This document shows positions 1 through 9,077 of a stretch of DNA of 64,000 nucleotides, in pieces. The notes under the pieces were generated by a model, which was not told the origin of the DNA, did no database searches, and worked only from the letters and a program-made list of their open reading frames with translations. The stretch comes from Aquariibacter albus (GTDB taxonomy: Bacteria > Pseudomonadota > Gammaproteobacteria > Burkholderiales > Burkholderiaceae_C). The position numbers were made by a program, and so were the translations under genes. The stretch lies in contig NZ_JACIVI010000005.1 in assembly GCF_014145335.1 (NCBI RefSeq), forward strand, positions 143,503 to 207,502, given 5' to 3'. The stretch's first letter is position 1. Every line of letters starts with the position of its first letter.

Positions 1-215
1 CGGTAGTAGGCGTCGTCGCCGTAGGGCACGAGGGTGTTGAGCCCGTCGTTGCCGCCGGACAGCTCCAGCACGACGAGGATGCGCGGCCGGCCCCCGGGGG
101 CGGCCGGCGCGGCCGCCACGGCGCGCTGCAAGGCGCCGGGCAGGCTCATCGCCAGACCCGCTTGCAGGAGGGCGCGGCGCGGCAGGCCGCAGGGGGCGTG
201 GGAAACAGGCTTCAT
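1..215 (-). CDS. DUF1501 family protein, N-terminal part (cut by window edge)
   Basis: About 71 N-terminal residues are visible before the gene runs off the left edge. Reading back from the ATG at 215 gives a twin-arginine-like start (LPRRALLQAG, then a hydrophobic stretch and AVAAAPAA), followed by RILVVLELSGGNDGLNT, the signature opening of DUF1501 proteins, a sulfatase/alkaline-phosphatase-like family of exported proteins. It starts 13 bp after the stop of the DUF1800 gene, so the two form one transcription unit. DUF1800 and DUF1501 genes are very often adjacent in Proteobacteria. Their joint function is unknown, but both are expected outside the cytoplasm. Confidence 0.85.
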   Translation of the reverse strand, partial: MKPVSHAPCGLPRRALLQAGLAMSLPGALQRAVAAAPAAPGGRPRILVVLELSGGNDGLNTLVPYGDDAYY

Positions 216-228
216 GGCAGGGGCGGCG

Positions 229-2079
229 TCAGCCGAGCTGGTATTCGGGCAAGGCCAGGATCAGGTGCAGGGTCTGGCGCAGCGGCTGCTCCAGGTAGCT
301 GCGGGCGGGGGCGAGGTCCTCGGTGCCGAGCTGGCCGCGCAGGAAGTCGATCAGGCCGGCCCGCGAGGCCGGCGACACCGGCCCCACGACGAAGCGGCGC
401 AGCAGGGCGTCGACCGCCTCGGCCGCCGTGCGCGCACCGGCCGCCTGCACCAGGCCGGCCAGGTCCAGGCGGGCGGTGGTGCGCGGGATGGGCTTGACCC
501 GCTCGATCGCCATCTGCCAGCCGCGGTAGCTGGCCAGGCGGGTGTTGAAGTCCTCGTCGCGGTCGGCCAGCTGCATGGACTGCGAGCCCAGCTCCTGCCC
601 GTCCAGGCGGGTGGCCTCGCTGACGTTCTGGCCCAGGGCCAGCTTCTCGCCGACTTCCTGGATCTTGTATTCCTTGGTCGGGTAGCGGTCGGGCGGCAGG
701 AAGGTGATCTCGGGGTTCAGCAGCTCGTAGGCGAAGTTCGCCCGCGCCATCAGCAGGCCCGGCGTGATCCAGGCCCGGCCCGGTGCCCAGCCCGCCACCG
801 TCGGCGGGTAGAAGAGCTTCTGGCCCAGGACCTCGGTGACCTGGTTGAAATCCGGCACGCCGGGCATCTGGGTGAGGCCGGCCAGGCGGTAGGTGCCGAC
901 GACCAGCTCCACCGGCGGACGGATGCGGCTGGCCCGCGAGGGCGCGCTGTAGAAGTCGCGCGAGAGGAAGAGCGTCTCCAGGAAATCGGCCAGGTCGTAG
1001 CCGCTGTCGCGCAGGCGCTGGCCCAGCGCGCGGCGCAGGGCGGGCGAAGCCTCGTCGCGCACGAAATAGGCGTGCAGCTTGCCCGCCAGGTACTCGGCGC
1101 AGGCCGGCTGGGCCAGCAGGATGTCGATCACGTCCTCGCCGCCGAAGCGGCCCTCGCGTCCGAACAGGCGCTTGACGCCGTCGTCGTGCCGGGCCGGGTC
1201 GATCGCGAAGCGCAGGCCCTGCGCGTTCCAGCCGGTGAAGGCGCGCGCCGCCTCGCGGATGTCGGCCTCGCTGTAGTGGCCGACGCCGAGGGTGAACATC
1301 TCCATGATTTCGCGCGCGAAGTTCTCGTTCGGCGCGCCCTTCACGTTCACCCCGGCGTCCAGGTAGGCCAGCATGGCCGGGTCCTGGGCGATGCCGAGCA
1401 TCAGCTCGCGGAAGCGGCCGTTGCCCTTCTCGCGCAGCAGCTGGTTCTGGCGCGCCATCTTGCGCACGTCACGCACCTTCTCCTCGCTGGTCGCGAAGTG
1501 GCCATGCCAGAACAGCGCCATCTTTTCCTGCAGCGGCCGTGGCGTGACCAGCATGCGGCCAGCCCACCAGTAGGCCAGGCGATGGGTTTCCAGGCGGCTG
1601 GCGCGCAGCCAGTAGAAGAAGGTGTCGGTGACCGGCTGCAGGCGGCGGCTGCCGGCTGGCTTGACGGCCACGCCCAGGGCCTGGCCCTCGCGCTTGGCGG
1701 CCTCGGTCGCGGCGGGACGCGAGGGCGGGAAGCGGTCCAGGTCGGGCTCGGGCAGCTCGGACGCGTCGAAGGGCTGGAAGTCCTCCGGCACCGTCTGCCA
1801 GCGCACCAGGCGGCGCACGGCCTCCTGCGGGCCCAGGCGGACGGTGGCCTCGATCTCCTCGGGCCGGCCGCCGAAGCCGGCCCGCTGCAGCAGGTGGGCG
1901 GCCGCGGCGGCATCCCACTGCGCCGCAGGGAGGGGCCGAAGGTCATCCAGACCTTCGGAGGATGGGGCCGCCTGGACCAGGCTGGCCAGCAGGCCGAGCA
2001 GCAGGGCAAGCCGTCGGGGCGCGAGGAGGGCAGGCATGGGGAACAGGCGCGGGGGCGACGTCAGGGAGAAGGCCTGCAT
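229..2079 (-). CDS. DUF1800 domain-containing protein
   Basis: A protein of about 616 residues from the ATG at 2079, or 602 from the ATG at 2037. The latter gives a clean signal peptide (MPALLAPRRLALLLGLLASLVQA), so it may be the true start; the 2079 start has a weak GGAG upstream. The body has hallmarks of DUF1800: AAHLLQRAGFGG near the N terminus, FWHGHFATS, NENFAREIMEMFTLGVGHYSEADIREAARAFTGW, and a C-terminal ALPEYQLG. DUF1800 proteins are large secreted proteins of unknown biochemical role, normally encoded with DUF1501, as here. Family assignment is firm, function is not. Confidence 0.9.
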   Translation of the reverse strand: MQAFSLTSPPRLFPMPALLAPRRLALLLGLLASLVQAAPSSEGLDDLRPLPAAQWDAAAAAHLLQRAGFGGRPEEIEATVRLGPQEAVRRLVRWQTVPEDFQPFDASELPEPDLDRFPPSRPAATEAAKREGQALGVAVKPAGSRRLQPVTDTFFYWLRASRLETHRLAYWWAGRMLVTPRPLQEKMALFWHGHFATSEEKVRDVRKMARQNQLLREKGNGRFRELMLGIAQDPAMLAYLDAGVNVKGAPNENFAREIMEMFTLGVGHYSEADIREAARAFTGWNAQGLRFAIDPARHDDGVKRLFGREGRFGGEDVIDILLAQPACAEYLAGKLHAYFVRDEASPALRRALGQRLRDSGYDLADFLETLFLSRDFYSAPSRASRIRPPVELVVGTYRLAGLTQMPGVPDFNQVTEVLGQKLFYPPTVAGWAPGRAWITPGLLMARANFAYELLNPEITFLPPDRYPTKEYKIQEVGEKLALGQNVSEATRLDGQELGSQSMQLADRDEDFNTRLASYRGWQMAIERVKPIPRTTARLDLAGLVQAAGARTAAEAVDALLRRFVVGPVSPASRAGLIDFLRGQLGTEDLAPARSYLEQPLRQTLHLILALPEYQLG

Positions 2080-2199
2080 GCTGGCAGGCTCCGGCGCGGG
2101 GAGGGGTCCAGAAAATCTGGATTCCCGGCCGGGCGGGCGCGGCGCAGGCAAGTTGCCCGTCGGCTTGCAGGGCCCGGCCTCCCGGGGTGCAATGGGGCC

Positions 2200-2724
2200 A
2201 TGCGCTTGCACCCGCACCCCCTTGTGCCCGTCGACCACCCGCGGCGCCGGGCGCTGCAAGCCGCCGCCTCGGGCCTGCTGCTGGCCGGCTGCGCGGGACT
2301 GCCAGGCTCGCCGGGCCGACCGGCTTCCGGCCTGTCACCCGCCCTGGCGGCTCAGCAGCAGCGTCTGGCCGATGCCCTGGCGGGCACCCCGGTGCAGGTG
2401 CAGGCACGCGGTCCGGTGCTGCGCGTTCGCGTGCCTTTGCGCCATGCCCATGCCCCGGGCCAGACCGCGGTGAAGCCGCCGCTGCAGGCGGTGCTCGAAC
2501 AGCTGGCGATCGGCTTCAAGCCGCATGCCGCGGTCAGCGAGGTGCTGGTGCGGGCACCGGCCGACGCCGGCTTGCGCGGGACCGCGGCCGCCAGCCAGGC
2601 GGCCGAGCGGGTCGAGCGGATCCGGGAGCAGCTGCTGCGACGCGGCATCGAGTCCGGCCGGGTGCGGGCCGCCGGAGCGGCCGAGGGCGAGGCCGTCGAA
2701 CTGCTGCTGCGCGACCGGCCCTGA
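2200..2724 (+). CDS. Putative OmpA-like lipoprotein
   Basis: A 174-residue protein from the ATG at 2200. A basic stretch (HPRRRALQ) precedes a hydrophobic segment ending in LLAGC, a lipobox that would place the lipidated cysteine at residue 31. The rest, about residues 60-174, follows the rhythm of an OmpA C-terminal peptidoglycan-binding domain (LQAVLEQLAIGFKPH, then ASQAAERVERIREQLLRRGIESGRVRAAG), but the usual GHTD motif is replaced by VRAPADAG, so binding of peptidoglycan is uncertain. It is convergent with the metH half gene. A much longer reading frame extends upstream on this strand but is antisense to the DUF1800 gene and is not believed. Confidence 0.6.
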   Translation: MRLHPHPLVPVDHPRRRALQAAASGLLLAGCAGLPGSPGRPASGLSPALAAQQQRLADALAGTPVQVQARGPVLRVRVPLRHAHAPGQTAVKPPLQAVLEQLAIGFKPHAAVSEVLVRAPADAGLRGTAAASQAAERVERIREQLLRRGIESGRVRAAGAAEGEAVELLLRDRP

Positions 2725-2751
2725 GGCTCCCGCCCCGGGGCCGGGCCGCGA

Positions 2752-3828
2752 TCAGACGCCGTCACCCAGGCCGCTCAGCCAGCCGCTGCGCCGGGCACGC
2801 GGCTGGTAGGCGCTCACGCGCTTGGCGATCTCGGCGATGTGCTCCGGGGTCGTGCCGCAGCAGCCGCCGGCGATGTTCAGGAAGCCCGCCTGCGCAAAGC
2901 CCTCGACCATGCGGCCCGTGACCTCCGGCGTCTCGTCGAAGCCGGTGTCGCTCATGGGATTGGGCAGGCCAGCGTTCGGGTAGCAGGACAGGTAGACATC
3001 GGGCGCGGCCTTGTGCAGCTCCTCGATGTAGGGCCGCATCAGCGCGGCACCGAGCGCGCAGTTCAGGCCGATGGCGATGGGATGCGCATGACGCACCGAA
3101 TGCCAGAAGGCGGTCACCGTCTGGCCGCTGAGGATGCGGCCCGAGGCATCGGTCACCGTGCCGCTGATGATGATGGGCAGGCGTTCGCCGGTGGCTTCGA
3201 AGAGCTCGTCGATGGCGAAGATCGCGGCCTTGGCGTTCAGCGTGTCGAAGATGGTCTCGACCAGGAAGACATCCGCCCCGCCTTCCAGCAGGGCCTCGCC
3301 CTGCTCGTAATAGGCCGCGCGCAGGGTCTCGAAGTCGACGTTGCGCGCGCCCGGGTCGTTCACGTCCGGGCTGATGCTGGCGGTCTTGGGCGTGGGGCCG
3401 AAGGCGCCGGCCACGAAACGCGGCTTGTCCGGCGTGCTGAACTTGTCGCAGGCGGCGCGGGCCAGGCGGGCGCCGGCCACGTTCATCTCGCGGGCGACCG
3501 AGGCCAGGTCGTAGTCCTCCTGGGCGACGGTGGTCGCGCCGAAGGTGTTGGTCTCGATCAGGTCCGCCCCGGCGGCCAGATAGCCCTCATGGATGGCCGA
3601 GATCACGTCGGGCCGGGTGAAGACCAGCAGCTCGTTGTTGCCCTTCAGGTCCTTGGGATGGTCCTTGAAGCGCTCGCCGCGGTAGTCGGCCTCGCCCAGC
3701 TTGTAGCGCTGGATCATGGTGCCCATCGCACCGTCCAGGATGACGATGCGCTTGGCCATCTGCTCGGCCAGCGCGGCCCCGCGGGTGTAGGGGCGACGTT
3801 CGATGGGAAGGGTGGTGGGCATGTCCAT
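2752..3828 (-). CDS. metH: Homocysteine S-methyltransferase, N-terminal half of a split methionine synthase
   Basis: A 358-residue protein matching only the homocysteine-binding module of cobalamin-dependent methionine synthase; full MetH is about 1,200 residues. It contains [22 protein letters not shown] near the N terminus, TNTFGATT, and the three zinc-ligand cysteines (GLNC near residue 257 and GGCCGT near 323-324), so the thiolate-activating site is complete. The pterin, cobalamin and reactivation domains are absent here, and the gene downstream lies on the other strand. Separate genes for the two halves are common in Burkholderiales. The ATG at 3828 lies 6 nt after a TACAAT box, so the mRNA may be leaderless. 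Confidence 0.88.
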   Translation of the reverse strand: MDMPTTLPIERRPYTRGAALAEQMAKRIVILDGAMGTMIQRYKLGEADYRGERFKDHPKDLKGNNELLVFTRPDVISAIHEGYLAAGADLIETNTFGATTVAQEDYDLASVAREMNVAGARLARAACDKFSTPDKPRFVAGAFGPTPKTASISPDVNDPGARNVDFETLRAAYYEQGEALLEGGADVFLVETIFDTLNAKAAIFAIDELFEATGERLPIIISGTVTDASGRILSGQTVTAFWHSVRHAHPIAIGLNCALGAALMRPYIEELHKAAPDVYLSCYPNAGLPNPMSDTGFDETPEVTGRMVEGFAQAGFLNIAGGCCGTTPEHIAEIAKRVSAYQPRARRSGWLSGLGDGV

Positions 3829-3834
3829 GCGGTG

Positions 3835-3840
3835 ATTGTA
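3835..3840 (-). promoter_or_regulatory. Putative -10 box (TACAAT) of metH half gene
   Basis: TACAAT on the minus strand sits exactly 6 nt before the ATG at 3828. A start site 7 nt after the box would coincide with the ATG, predicting a leaderless transcript. No convincing -35 hexamer is at the right spacing, so this is tentative. Confidence 0.35.
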
Positions 3841-3887
3841 GAAAGCCCGCCCGGGACAACCCTGACCGCTGCCCCTTCGCGAGGCCC

Positions 3888-4178
3888 TCAGTGCTGCACC
3901 AGGGGCTGGCTTGGCAGGTGGGTGTAGCCGTCGAGGTAGGCCTCGATGGCTTCCTCGTCGGGCTCCGAGGCGGCCAGGGCCAGCGCGCCTTCGCGGAAGC
4001 TCTCGGCCAGCGCGCCCTCCAGGAAGAGGTCGCGGCCGGCCGTCTTGTCCAGGATCTCGAAGCTGCCGCGCTGCAGGCTGGCCGGCAGCGGGCGGCCGTC
4101 GGCATCGCGCAGCGGCGTGCCGGCCGGCGCATCGAGCGAGAGCACCACATAGCGGTCGGATTGGTAGAGCACCTGCAT
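3888..4178 (-). CDS. DUF3567 family protein
   Basis: A 96-residue protein. The start at 4178 is fixed by a near-perfect Shine-Dalgarno sequence (AGGAGGTTCC directly before the ATG) and by the sequence [16 protein letters not shown], the typical opening of DUF3567 proteins. These are small cytoplasmic proteins of unknown function found mostly in Betaproteobacteria. It ends 59 bp before the metH half gene on the same strand, and the pair may be cotranscribed. The rest is acidic and carries [17 protein letters not shown] and an [11 protein letters not shown] helix. No catalytic motif is visible. Confidence 0.8.
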   Translation of the reverse strand: MQVLYQSDRYVVLSLDAPAGTPLRDADGRPLPASLQRGSFEILDKTAGRDLFLEGALAESFREGALALAASEPDEEAIEAYLDGYTHLPSQPLVQH

Positions 4179-4290
4179 GGAACCTCCTGAGGCACCGGGG
4201 CGGCGCCTTGTGGACACCGGGACCAGATGCGCCCGCCCACGCAGGATTCAAGCCCGCTCCGGCCGGACCGGCCCGCGGGCCGCCGCCGGT

Positions 4291-5391
4291 TCAGGGGGCG
4301 GTGGCCGGCGGCTCCTCGGCCGTCTTGCGGAGCAGGTCCAGCGGATCGCCACGGCCATCGCTCAGGCGGATGCGGATCGGCAGGTGGCCATGGGCCGGGT
4401 CCAGCCAGAGCTCGGCGCGGGTGTCGTGCTCGTCCTCGGGCTCGCGCAGCAGCTTGAGGGCGCGCACGGTCTCGCCGCCGACCAGGCGCAGGTTCTCCTC
4501 GCCGAGCACGCGCAGATGCCATTCGGCCAGGTCACCACGCGCACCGACCACGTGCAGCACGAACGCGGCTTCGGGCGGCTGCGTCCAGGCGGCGGCCAGC
4601 GCGGCGATCTGCACCATCACGCTGAGCCGGTCCTGGCTGCCCGGGGGCAGGGTGTGCACCGCCGAGGGGCCGGAGAAGCTGACCTGCAGCGGCTGGCCCG
4701 GTTCGCGCCGGAAGTTGGCCGCCTGTTCCGGGCGACGCAGGCGGCGGTCGGTGAAGCGCTGCGGCGCGAGGCCGGCGGCATCGAAGCCGCCGCGGCTGAC
4801 CTGGGTCAGCACCGTGCCGATCAGCGGCAGCTCGCCGCGCAGTTCCAGCGTGTAGCCCTGGGGACCGGGCGCCCAGCGCAGGCTGCCCTCGCCGACCAGG
4901 CCGCCCCGGCTGAGCCGGTAGCGCCACTGGATGGCGGGCGGGATGCGGGTCGGCGGCAGCGCCTCGGCCGCCCCGCCGGCGGCCGGGGCGGCGGCCGCGG
5001 GCCGATCCCCCCCGCCGGCCTCGGCGGAGGCCGGCGCCGCCGGACGCGGGGCCGGCTTGGGCGCGACCGGCTTGGCCGCCGCCCGTGCCGGGGCGGACGC
5101 CGCACGGGCGGCCTCGACCGGGCAGGCCGCCGAGGGCGCCGGCTCCGATGCGGCCGCCACCGGGAGGAACGCCGGCCTTTCGGGCCGCGGCGGGGCCGGT
5201 GGCGCAGCGAGCGGCGGAGCCGGCGGGGCCGGGGTCTGCAGCGCCTGCACGGCCCGCGGGGCATCGGGGGGCGGCGGGGAAACCGCCGGCGGCTCGTCCT
5301 GCGCCGCGCAAGCGCGCAGCACCAGCAGGTGCAGGACCAGCACGGCCAGGGCCAGCAGCAGCAGGCGTTGGCTCAGGGGACGCGGGGGCAT
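4291..5391 (-). CDS. DUF3108 domain-containing membrane-anchored protein
   Basis: A 366-residue protein from the ATG at 5391. An N-terminal membrane segment (RLLLLALAVLVLHLLVL, about residues 9-25) is followed by a Pro/Ala-rich linker of about 120 residues, a TonB-like layout that would span part of the periplasm. The C-terminal half (from about residue 170: WRYRLSRGGLVGEGSLRWAPG ... LIGTVLTQVSRGGFDAAGLAPQRFTDRR) is a DUF3108 beta-rich domain. It lies divergent from phaM with 88 bp between the starts. The function of the family is not established; export and envelope location are inferred from the anchor and linker. A much longer minus-strand frame running to 7668 is an artefact across phaM and FIST. 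Confidence 0.8.
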   Translation of the reverse strand: MPPRPLSQRLLLLALAVLVLHLLVLRACAAQDEPPAVSPPPPDAPRAVQALQTPAPPAPPLAAPPAPPRPERPAFLPVAAASEPAPSAACPVEAARAASAPARAAAKPVAPKPAPRPAAPASAEAGGGDRPAAAAPAAGGAAEALPPTRIPPAIQWRYRLSRGGLVGEGSLRWAPGPQGYTLELRGELPLIGTVLTQVSRGGFDAAGLAPQRFTDRRLRRPEQAANFRREPGQPLQVSFSGPSAVHTLPPGSQDRLSVMVQIAALAAAWTQPPEAAFVLHVVGARGDLAEWHLRVLGEENLRLVGGETVRALKLLREPEDEHDTRAELWLDPAHGHLPIRIRLSDGRGDPLDLLRKTAEEPPATAP

Positions 5392-5479
5392 GGGCCAAGT
5401 ATCCGCGCCGGCCGGCCCCGCAGACGCCCGCCCGCTGGGCACAATCCCGCGCACTCTTTCCCGTTCCCGGAGCGCCACG

Positions 5480-6199
5480 ATGGCCAGCAACGCCCCCGAC
5501 TTCAGCACCATGGTCCCCGGCTTCGACTTCCTGCAGACGATGATCAAGGGCGCCAGCTCGGCGCTGCCTGGCGTCGGCCAGTGGGTCGCGCCCACGCTCG
5601 ATCCGCAGGAGCTGGAGAAGCGCATCGAGGAACTGCGCACCGTGCAGTTCTGGCTTGAACAGAACGCGCGGCTGATCGGCACCACCATCCAGGCGCTGGA
5701 GGTGCAGCGCATGACGCTGTCGACCCTGAAAACGATGAATGTGCAGGTGGCCGACCTGCGCGAGGCGCTGCGGATCAAGCCGATCCCGCCGACGGCGCCG
5801 GCCGCCGCGGCAACGCCGCCAGCCGCCGAGCCCGAGGCTGCGCCGGCCAGCGAAGCCGCGCCGAAGCTGATCGACCCGACCCAGTGGTGGTCGGCCCTGA
5901 CCCAGCAGTTCACCGAGATCGCGACCCAGGCCGTCAAGGATGCGGCGGTCGACCCGGCCAAGCTGATGCAGCAGGGCCTGGACGCGGCGGGCCAGACGCT
6001 GCAGGCCGGCCTGGCACCGGCCCGCGAAGCGGTCGAGGCCGTTGCCCGCAGCGCCGGGGCGCGCCGCGCCAAGGCGGGCCCGAGCAGCGCCGAGGGCGGC
6101 AGCGACGACGCGCCCGCGGCCTCCGCCCGGCCCGCGCGCAAGCCCGCCGCCAAGCGGGCCGCACCCGCCGCCGGCGACAGCCCGACGCGCCGCCGGTGA
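5480..6199 (+). CDS. phaM: PhaM family polyhydroxyalkanoate granule multifunctional regulatory protein
   Basis: A 239-residue protein. The N-terminal part (FDFLQTMIKGASSALPG, then DPQELEKRIEELRTVQFWLEQNARLIGTTIQALEVQRMTLSTLKTMN) is characteristic of the PhaM family, which in Ralstonia activates PHA synthase and tethers PHB granules to the nucleoid. The C-terminal third is Ala/Pro-rich and ends in a Lys/Arg-rich tail (RPARKPAAKRA), consistent with DNA contact. The stop codon overlaps the GTG start of the FIST gene, so the two are probably translationally coupled. This gene is good evidence that the host stores polyhydroxyalkanoate. Confidence 0.85.
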   Translation: MASNAPDFSTMVPGFDFLQTMIKGASSALPGVGQWVAPTLDPQELEKRIEELRTVQFWLEQNARLIGTTIQALEVQRMTLSTLKTMNVQVADLREALRIKPIPPTAPAAAATPPAAEPEAAPASEAAPKLIDPTQWWSALTQQFTEIATQAVKDAAVDPAKLMQQGLDAAGQTLQAGLAPAREAVEAVARSAGARRAKAGPSSAEGGSDDAPAASARPARKPAAKRAAPAAGDSPTRRR

Positions 6200-7407
6200 A
6201 GGCCGCCCGGCACGCCACGGCACCGGTCTTCGCGGCCGCGCACGCCAGCCACCCGGACGCTTCGATGGCCCTGGGCCTGGCCCTGGCCCAGCTGGAGGCC
6301 CAGGCCCCTGCCGCACCGACCCTGGGCTGGTGCTACCTCGCCGAAGCCCATGCCGCGCAGGCCGAGGCGGTGCTGGCCGCGCTGGCCCGGCAATGGCCGG
6401 GCGTGGCCTGGGTGGGCGCCAGCGCGGCCGGCCTGTGCGCGGGCGGCGTGGAGTATTTCGACGAGCCGGCCCTGGTCCTGATGCTCTGCGACCTGCCGCG
6501 CGCGCACTTCCGCGTCTTTTCCGGCCGCCAGCCGCTGCCGCCGGCCGAGGTCTTCCCGGCCCATGTCGCGCAGGTGCATGCCGACCCGGCAACGCCGGAC
6601 CTGGACGAGCTGATCAAGGAGCTGAGCCAGCGCATGGCCAGCGGCTACCTCTTCGGCGGCCTGGCCTCGGCACGCAGCCGGGCGCTGAGCTTCGCCGACG
6701 GGGTCTGCGCCGGGGGGCTTTCGGGGGTGGCTTTCGATGCCGAGATCGCGCTGGTCTCGCGCGTCAGCCAGGGTTGCCAGCCGCTCGGCCGGATCCACCG
6801 CATCGACGAGGCCGAGCGGCAGATCGTCTACCGCCTGGACGGCGAGCCGGCCCTCGACGTGCTGCTGCGCGAGCTGGGGCTGGACGAGAACCGCCCGCGC
6901 GAGATGCTCGGCCGCCTGCGCCAGACCCTGGTCGCGCTCGGGGACGACGGCGCCCGGAGCGCACGCCGCGGCGGCCTCTTCGGCCCCGATGAGCGGGTGC
7001 GCCACCTGGTCGGCCTGGACCCGGCGCGGCGTGCGATCGCCGTGGCCGAGGCCGTCGAGCCCGGCCAGACCCTGAGCTTCTGCCGCCGCGACGCCGACGC
7101 CGCGCGGCGCGACCTGCTGCGCCTGGGGGCCGAGATCCGCAGCACGCTGGAACCCGAGGAGCTGCCGCTCGACGGGTCGCCTGCCCCGGGTGGTCGCCGC
7201 ATGGTCGCTGCGCTCTACGCCAGCTGCACCGGCCGTGGCGGCGCGCATTTCGGTGCGCCCTCGGCCGAAATGGAGCTGCTGCGGCATGCGCTGGGCGGGG
7301 AGGCCGAGGCCCTGCCGCTGGCCGGCTTCTTCGCGGCCGGGGAGATCGGTCACCACCACCTCTATGGCTACACCGGGGTGCTGACGGTGTTCACGGCGCC
7401 CGCCTGA
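6196..7407 (+). CDS. FIST signal transduction domain protein
   Basis: About 403 residues from a GTG at 6196, whose last two bases are in the phaM stop (GTGA overlap); an internal ATG at 6265 is the alternative. It contains FIST-N (LGWCYLAEAHAAQAEAVLAALARQWPGVAWVGASAAGLCAGG, residues about 45-90) and a C-terminal FIST-C domain ending in AGFFAAGEIGHHHLYGYTGVLTVF, the conserved GE(I/F)G closing motif. FIST domains are thought to bind small ligands such as amino acids. No histidine kinase, GGDEF or other output domain is fused, so it may act through a partner. Coupling to phaM hints at nutrient sensing tied to PHA metabolism, which is an inference. Confidence 0.85.
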   Translation: MKAARHATAPVFAAAHASHPDASMALGLALAQLEAQAPAAPTLGWCYLAEAHAAQAEAVLAALARQWPGVAWVGASAAGLCAGGVEYFDEPALVLMLCDLPRAHFRVFSGRQPLPPAEVFPAHVAQVHADPATPDLDELIKELSQRMASGYLFGGLASARSRALSFADGVCAGGLSGVAFDAEIALVSRVSQGCQPLGRIHRIDEAERQIVYRLDGEPALDVLLRELGLDENRPREMLGRLRQTLVALGDDGARSARRGGLFGPDERVRHLVGLDPARRAIAVAEAVEPGQTLSFCRRDADAARRDLLRLGAEIRSTLEPEELPLDGSPAPGGRRMVAALYASCTGRGGAHFGAPSAEMELLRHALGGEAEALPLAGFFAAGEIGHHHLYGYTGVLTVFTAPA

Positions 7408-7498
7408 GGCCGACGCACGGCCAAGGCTTCGCACGTAAGCTCGGGGCCCCGGCCGCCCGCCCTCCAGAGCGGCCGTCTTCCTTCCGCGAGCGATCCGC

Positions 7499-9043
7499 AT
7501 GAATGCGCCCCTCTCCGCCGCGCGGCTGCAGGCCGATCCGGCCGCCCGGCCCGACCCGGAACGGCTCCCGCCCGGTCTGGACCGCGCCGGCCGCCAGGCC
7601 CAGCTGCTGGCCCAGCTGCAGCCCCTGCTGCCGGCCCACGCCCTGCTGTGGCAGGCCGAGGACACCACGCCCTACGAGTGCGACGGCCTGACGGCCTACC
7701 GCGAGCAACCGCTGGCCGTCGCCCTGCCCGAGACCGAGGACCAGGTCGCCGCCGTGCTGCGCGCCTGCCACCTGCTGGGCGTGCCGGTGGTCGCCCGCGG
7801 CGCCGGCACCGGCCTCTCGGGCGGCGCCATGCCGCACCGCCACGGCCTGGTGCTCTCGCTGGCCAAGTTCAACCGCATCCTCAAGGTGGATCCGCAGGCC
7901 CGCACGGCCGTCGTGCAGAGCGGCGTGCGCAACCTGGCCATCAGCGAGGCCGCGGCCCCCCACGGCCTGTACTACGCGCCCGACCCGAGCAGCCAGATCG
8001 CCTGCACCATCGGCGGCAACGTGGCCGAGAACTCGGGCGGCGTGCACTGCCTGAAGTACGGCCTGACCGTGCACAACGTGCTGAAGGTGCGCGGCTACAC
8101 CGTCGAGGGCGAGCCCTTCACCCTGGGGGGCGAGGCGCTGGACGCCCCCGGCCTGGACCTGCTGGCCGCCTACGTCGGCAGCGAAGGCATGCTGGGCGTG
8201 ACGGTGGAGGTGACCGTCAAGCTGGTGCCCAAGCCGCAGCTGGCGCGCTGCATCATGGCCGGCTTCCCGGACGTGCAGTCGGCCGGCGCGGCGGTGGCCG
8301 CGGTGATCGGCGCCGGCATCATCCCGGCCGGCCTGGAGATGATGGACAAGCCCATGACCGCCGCGGTCGAGGACTTCGTCCACGCCGGCTACGACCTGGA
8401 CGCCGCCGCCATCCTGCTGTGCGAGAGCGACGGCACGCCCGAGGAGGTCGAGGAAGAGATCGGCCGCATGAGCGAGGTGCTGCGCGGCGCCGGCGCCACG
8501 CGCATCGAGGTCAGCCAGGACGAGGCCCAGCGCCTGCGCTTCTGGAGCGGCCGCAAGAACGCCTTCCCGGCCAGCGGGCGCATCAGCCCGGACTACATGT
8601 GCATGGACTCGACCATCCCGCGCAAGCGCCTGGCCGACATCCTCACCGCCATCGCCGCGATGGAGGACAAGCACGGCCTGCGCTGCCTGAACGTCTTCCA
8701 CGCCGGCGACGGCAACCTGCACCCGCTCATCCTCTTCGACGCCAACGACCCCGAGCAGCTGCACCGCGCCGAGGCCTTCGGCGCCGACATCCTGGAGACC
8801 AGCGTCGCGATGGGCGGCACCGTCACCGGCGAGCACGGCGTGGGCATCGAGAAGCTCAACTCCATGTGCGTGCAGTTCAGCCCCGAGGAGCGCGCGCAGA
8901 TGCTGGCCTTCAAGGCGGCCTTCGACCCGCTGGGCCTGCTCAACCCGGGCAAGCTCATCCCCAGCCACGCCCGCTGCGCCGAGTACGGAAAGATGCACGT
9001 CAAGCGCGGCCTGCTGCCCTTCCCCGAGCTGCCGCGCTTCTGA
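7499..9043 (+). CDS. glcD: Glycolate oxidase FAD-linked subunit
   Basis: A 514-residue protein of the usual GlcD length. The FAD-binding PCMH domain carries PVVARGAGTGLSGGAMP and QIACTIGGNVAENSGG; the C-terminal FAD-oxidase domain carries NVFHAGDGNLHPLILFD and GTVTGEHGVGIEKL, the motifs used for flavin and 2-hydroxyacid binding. GlcD with GlcE and GlcF oxidises glycolate to glyoxylate at the membrane and feeds electrons to quinone. It is the first gene of a six-gene run (7499-13455) and is followed 34 bp later by glcE. The two flavin subunits are adjacent, whereas glcF follows three membrane-protein genes. Confidence 0.95.
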   Translation: MNAPLSAARLQADPAARPDPERLPPGLDRAGRQAQLLAQLQPLLPAHALLWQAEDTTPYECDGLTAYREQPLAVALPETEDQVAAVLRACHLLGVPVVARGAGTGLSGGAMPHRHGLVLSLAKFNRILKVDPQARTAVVQSGVRNLAISEAAAPHGLYYAPDPSSQIACTIGGNVAENSGGVHCLKYGLTVHNVLKVRGYTVEGEPFTLGGEALDAPGLDLLAAYVGSEGMLGVTVEVTVKLVPKPQLARCIMAGFPDVQSAGAAVAAVIGAGIIPAGLEMMDKPMTAAVEDFVHAGYDLDAAAILLCESDGTPEEVEEEIGRMSEVLRGAGATRIEVSQDEAQRLRFWSGRKNAFPASGRISPDYMCMDSTIPRKRLADILTAIAAMEDKHGLRCLNVFHAGDGNLHPLILFDANDPEQLHRAEAFGADILETSVAMGGTVTGEHGVGIEKLNSMCVQFSPEERAQMLAFKAAFDPLGLLNPGKLIPSHARCAEYGKMHVKRGLLPFPELPRF

Positions 9044-9077
9044 CCCGTCGCGCCGCGGCCTGCGCCCCACCCTGCCC

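Noticed and set aside
34-2724. 896-codon plus-strand frame opposite the DUF1800 gene
   Set aside because: It is antisense to a clear DUF1800 protein, has no family motifs and is a product of high GC. Only its last 174 codons, from 2200, are kept as a lipoprotein.
4291-7668. 1125-codon minus-strand frame across phaM and FIST
   Set aside because: Only the DUF3108 part (from 5391) has protein-like sequence; the rest is antisense to recognised genes.
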